Origin: Petrimonas sulfuriphila
Lineage (GTDB): Bacteria > Bacteroidota > Bacteroidia > Bacteroidales > Dysgonomonadaceae
Strand: one strand, 5' to 3'
Assembly: GCF_051201015.1 (NCBI RefSeq)
Contig: NZ_JBPEHI010000014.1
Length of the DNA: 64,000 nucleotides
The position numbers and the translations under genes were made by a program. Below the pieces are notes generated by a model. That model had not been told where the DNA came from, searched no databases, and saw only the letters and a program-made list of their open reading frames with translations. This document shows positions 61,831-64,000 of this stretch, in pieces; within the stretch, counting starts at the first letter, position 1; every line of letters begins with the position of its first letter.

Positions 61831-64000
61831 ATGAAAAAGTTACCATTTGTTTTTTTAATTTTAGGTTGTCTGTTTGGTAGTCAACTTGTTTTGTCACAGA
61901 ACAGATACGATGCTCTGAAAAAAGGGTTTGAAACGCCTCCTCAATATGCACGTCCCAAAGTTTACTATTGGTGGCTAAACGGATATATTGATACCAACAG
62001 GATCAAAGAAGAAATAAAAGCTATGCACGAGGTGGGGATAATGGGCTTTGATATTTTTGAGATAGGGGTCAATGCCTCGGATACAGTAACCCCTGCAGGA
62101 CCTGCTTTTTTAAGTTCAGAATCCTTGCAAGCCATAAAAATTGCGTTGGATGAAGCAAAGAAATACGGGATGGAGGCAGGGCTAAATATGGCAAGCAGCT
62201 GGAATGCAGGCGGCAGCTGGGTAACTCCCGAATTTGCCTCGAAAGCAATTTATATGTCAAAAACAAAAATAGATAACACAAAGAAACAACAAAAAATTAA
62301 ATTGCCTTTTCCGGAAGTACCCAAAAATGATAACCGGGGGCAAGAAACAATAATCAAATTCAATAGAAACGGGAAACCGGTATACTATAGAGAGATAGCC
62401 GTTGTCGCTTTGCCTTCAAAGGAGGTGATTGCTGATACGGCAAAAATTATTGACGTAACGCGGTTTTTTGATCCTCAGAGTGAAACTTTGAACTGGCAGG
62501 TTCCAGAAGGAGATTGGGATGTTTATCGTTTTATTACGTCCAACTCAACAGAAAAACTAATGCTGCCAAGTCCAAATTCAACCGGACCCATTATTGATCA
62601 TTTTGATGCCAACGCCACCCAGATGCACTTTGACTACGTTATTGAAAAGCTAAAAACCATTGTGCCGGATTTTCGGGATTCTTCGTTGAAAAGCCTTTAT
62701 TTAGCGAGTTATGAAGCCCGAGGAATGACCTGGACCCCTAGCTTGCCAGTCGTTTTCAGGGATATGCACCGTTACGACATATATAAATTCCTGCCTTTAC
62801 TTTTTAACAAAGATCTGTATCAACCTTCCCTTGCTGAAAGGTTTCAAACTGATTTCCAGAAAACATTGTCTGAACTTATGATCAATAATTTCTATCGTAA
62901 AGCTAAGGAAATCACCAACAGCTATGGATTAAAGATCAATTCAGAATCGGGAGGCCCGGGTTATCCGCTTCATAACGTTCCTGTTGAACCCTTGAAGTCC
63001 CTGGGAGCAATCGATATTCCAAGGGGAGAGTTCTGGATTAACCACAACAGACTTAACAAAGACGGCATAGATGTGTTGCGTATGGTCAAAGAAGTCTCCG
63101 CAGCATCACATATCTACCAGCGAAAAATTGTTGAACAGGAAGCTTTCACGACTTTTCAGCATTGGCAGGAAGCCCCTTCCGATATGAAACCATACGGAGA
63201 CCGGGCTTTTTGTGAAGGGATGAACAAGGTGGTTTTCCATGGCTTTACCCATTACCCCGGTAACATAAAAGAACCGGGAAGTGTTTATTCTGCGGGTACA
63301 CACTATAACCTTAAAAATATCTGGTTTCCTAAAACCGAACCTTTTAACGATTATTTATCAAGGGTTTCCTTCATACTTCAGGAAACTGATTTTTATGCAG
63401 ATGTACTCTATTATTACGGTGACAGAACCCCCAATTTCACGGGCCACAAAAACAGCCGTTTTGCTGTAGGTCCGGGGTATGACTATGAAGTTATCAACAC
63501 GGAGATTTTCACCCGGTTAACGGTGGAGAACAAAAAACTCAAATTGCCATCAGGAGCCATTTTTGAGTTATTGTATTTAGAACCTGAAAAAGAAATGCAT
63601 CCGGATGTTTTGAAGAAAATTGAAGATCTCTTACGGCAGGGCGCACAAATTATCGGAGAGAAACCTCTGCGGGTGTCGGTTAGAGACGATAACGAAACAA
63701 AACAGCTTATCGATAAATTATGGGACAAGAACAATAAAAGTGGTTTTGTGATCACTGATGCGACTCCACTGGGTTTATTGAAGAAAATGAATATTCAACC
63801 CGACGTAAGTTATCCCGGATTTGAGTTTAATGATTTTGATTATACTCATTACAAAACAAACGGTATGGATTTTTATTATATCAGAAACACAAGAAACCAC
63901 TGGGTTTCCAAAAATGTGGCTTTCCGTCAACAAAATAAAATTCCTGAAATATGGAATCCCCAATCAGGTGAAACCGATTCTCCGGATATTTACAGCCTGA
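61831..64000 (+). CDS. GH106-family alpha-L-rhamnosidase-like enzyme (partial, cut by right edge)
   Basis: This is an open frame from an ATG at 61831 to the window edge (about 723 residues seen). A Sec signal without lipobox (LGCLFGSQLVLSQ) is followed by the GH106 opening ARPKVYYWWLNGYIDTNR and HEVGIMGFDIFEIGV. LYLASYEARGMTWTPS and INSESGGPGYPLHN are barrel segments with acidic residues. The C-terminal jelly-roll is off the window. It lies 35 bp after the isomerase-like gene and is the only glycosidase on the plus strand. Start choice is secure because the signal peptide begins at MKKLP. Confidence 0.92.
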   Translation, partial: MKKLPFVFLILGCLFGSQLVLSQNRYDALKKGFETPPQYARPKVYYWWLNGYIDTNRIKEEIKAMHEVGIMGFDIFEIGVNASDTVTPAGPAFLSSESLQAIKIALDEAKKYGMEAGLNMASSWNAGGSWVTPEFASKAIYMSKTKIDNTKKQQKIKLPFPEVPKNDNRGQETIIKFNRNGKPVYYREIAVVALPSKEVIADTAKIIDVTRFFDPQSETLNWQVPEGDWDVYRFITSNSTEKLMLPSPNSTGPIIDHFDANATQMHFDYVIEKLKTIVPDFRDSSLKSLYLASYEARGMTWTPSLPVVFRDMHRYDIYKFLPLLFNKDLYQPSLAERFQTDFQKTLSELMINNFYRKAKEITNSYGLKINSESGGPGYPLHNVPVEPLKSLGAIDIPRGEFWINHNRLNKDGIDVLRMVKEVSAASHIYQRKIVEQEAFTTFQHWQEAPSDMKPYGDRAFCEGMNKVVFHGFTHYPGNIKEPGSVYSAGTHYNLKNIWFPKTEPFNDYLSRVSFILQETDFYADVLYYYGDRTPNFTGHKNSRFAVGPGYDYEVINTEIFTRLTVENKKLKLPSGAIFELLYLEPEKEMHPDVLKKIEDLLRQGAQIIGEKPLRVSVRDDNETKQLIDKLWDKNNKSGFVITDATPLGLLKKMNIQPDVSYPGFEFNDFDYTHYKTNGMDFYYIRNTRNHWVSKNVAFRQQNKIPEIWNPQSGETDSPDIYSL

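Noticed and set aside
1..64000. CRISPR arrays, tRNA/rRNA genes, insertion sequences or integrases
   Set aside because: I saw no spaced direct repeats, no tRNA-like cloverleaf, and no transposase or integrase reading frame.

Overview
The window looks like a chromosomal segment from a Bacteroidales bacterium, possibly Dysgonomonadaceae (Proteiniphilum/Petrimonas-like), though the family assignment is a guess. Two SusC/SusD pairs, an ECF sigma/FecR cassette with an STN-domain SusC, many lipoprotein or Sec-signal glycoside hydrolases, AT-rich leaders without clear Shine-Dalgarno sites, and several TAnnTTTG (-7) boxes all fit Bacteroidetes. No rRNA, tRNA, CRISPR array or mobile element was recognised, and no stretch over 300 bases lacks a gene.

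Region 1 (1-8513, minus strand) is the regulatory and uptake end of a first polysaccharide utilization locus (PUL-1). In transcription order it holds an ECF sigma factor, a FecR anti-sigma factor, a SusC with an N-terminal STN signalling domain, a SusD, and a Tat-exported Gfo/Idh/MocA oxidoreductase cut by the left edge. No glycosidase of PUL-1 is inside the window.

Region 2 (8711-14718, minus strand) is a housekeeping island: chorismate synthase (aroC), a CPA2 antiporter with a universal-stress-protein-like tail, an FKBP-type SlyD with a Cys/Gly-rich tail, a PatB/MalY aminotransferase and a DUF3316-like envelope protein.

Region 3 (14841-57963, minus strand) is a 43-kb collinear run of 18 genes (PUL-2). 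It starts with SusC (no STN) and SusD, then encodes ten six-hairpin alpha-L-rhamnosidase-type (GH78 or GH78-like) enzymes, three GH106-like enzymes, one GH127 beta-L-arabinofuranosidase-like enzyme, one GH99/WbsX-like lipoprotein and one L-fucose/L-arabinose isomerase-like protein. Most gaps are 10-30 bp. Three are longer: 165 bp after susD with a terminator, 84 bp with a strong hairpin, and 162 bp with a tiny ORF.

Region 4 (58211-64000) is the control and intracellular end of PUL-2. A GntR/UTRA regulator is followed divergently by an MFS (ACS-type) transporter, a second isomerase-like protein overlapping it by 14 bp, and a fourth GH106-like enzyme cut by the right edge. A perfect 15-bp palindrome of the GntR type (GT-N-AC core) sits just upstream of a -7 box in front of susC.

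The inferred system binds a rhamnose-rich glycan or glycoside with SusCD and strips it with a large set of exo-acting alpha-L-rhamnosidases plus an arabinofuranosidase. A released sugar, perhaps acidic, is imported by the MFS protein and handled by the paired isomerase-like proteins, all under a GntR repressor. No polysaccharide lyase, sulfatase, esterase or GH28 is visible, so the substrate is unknown and is not an obvious pectin backbone.
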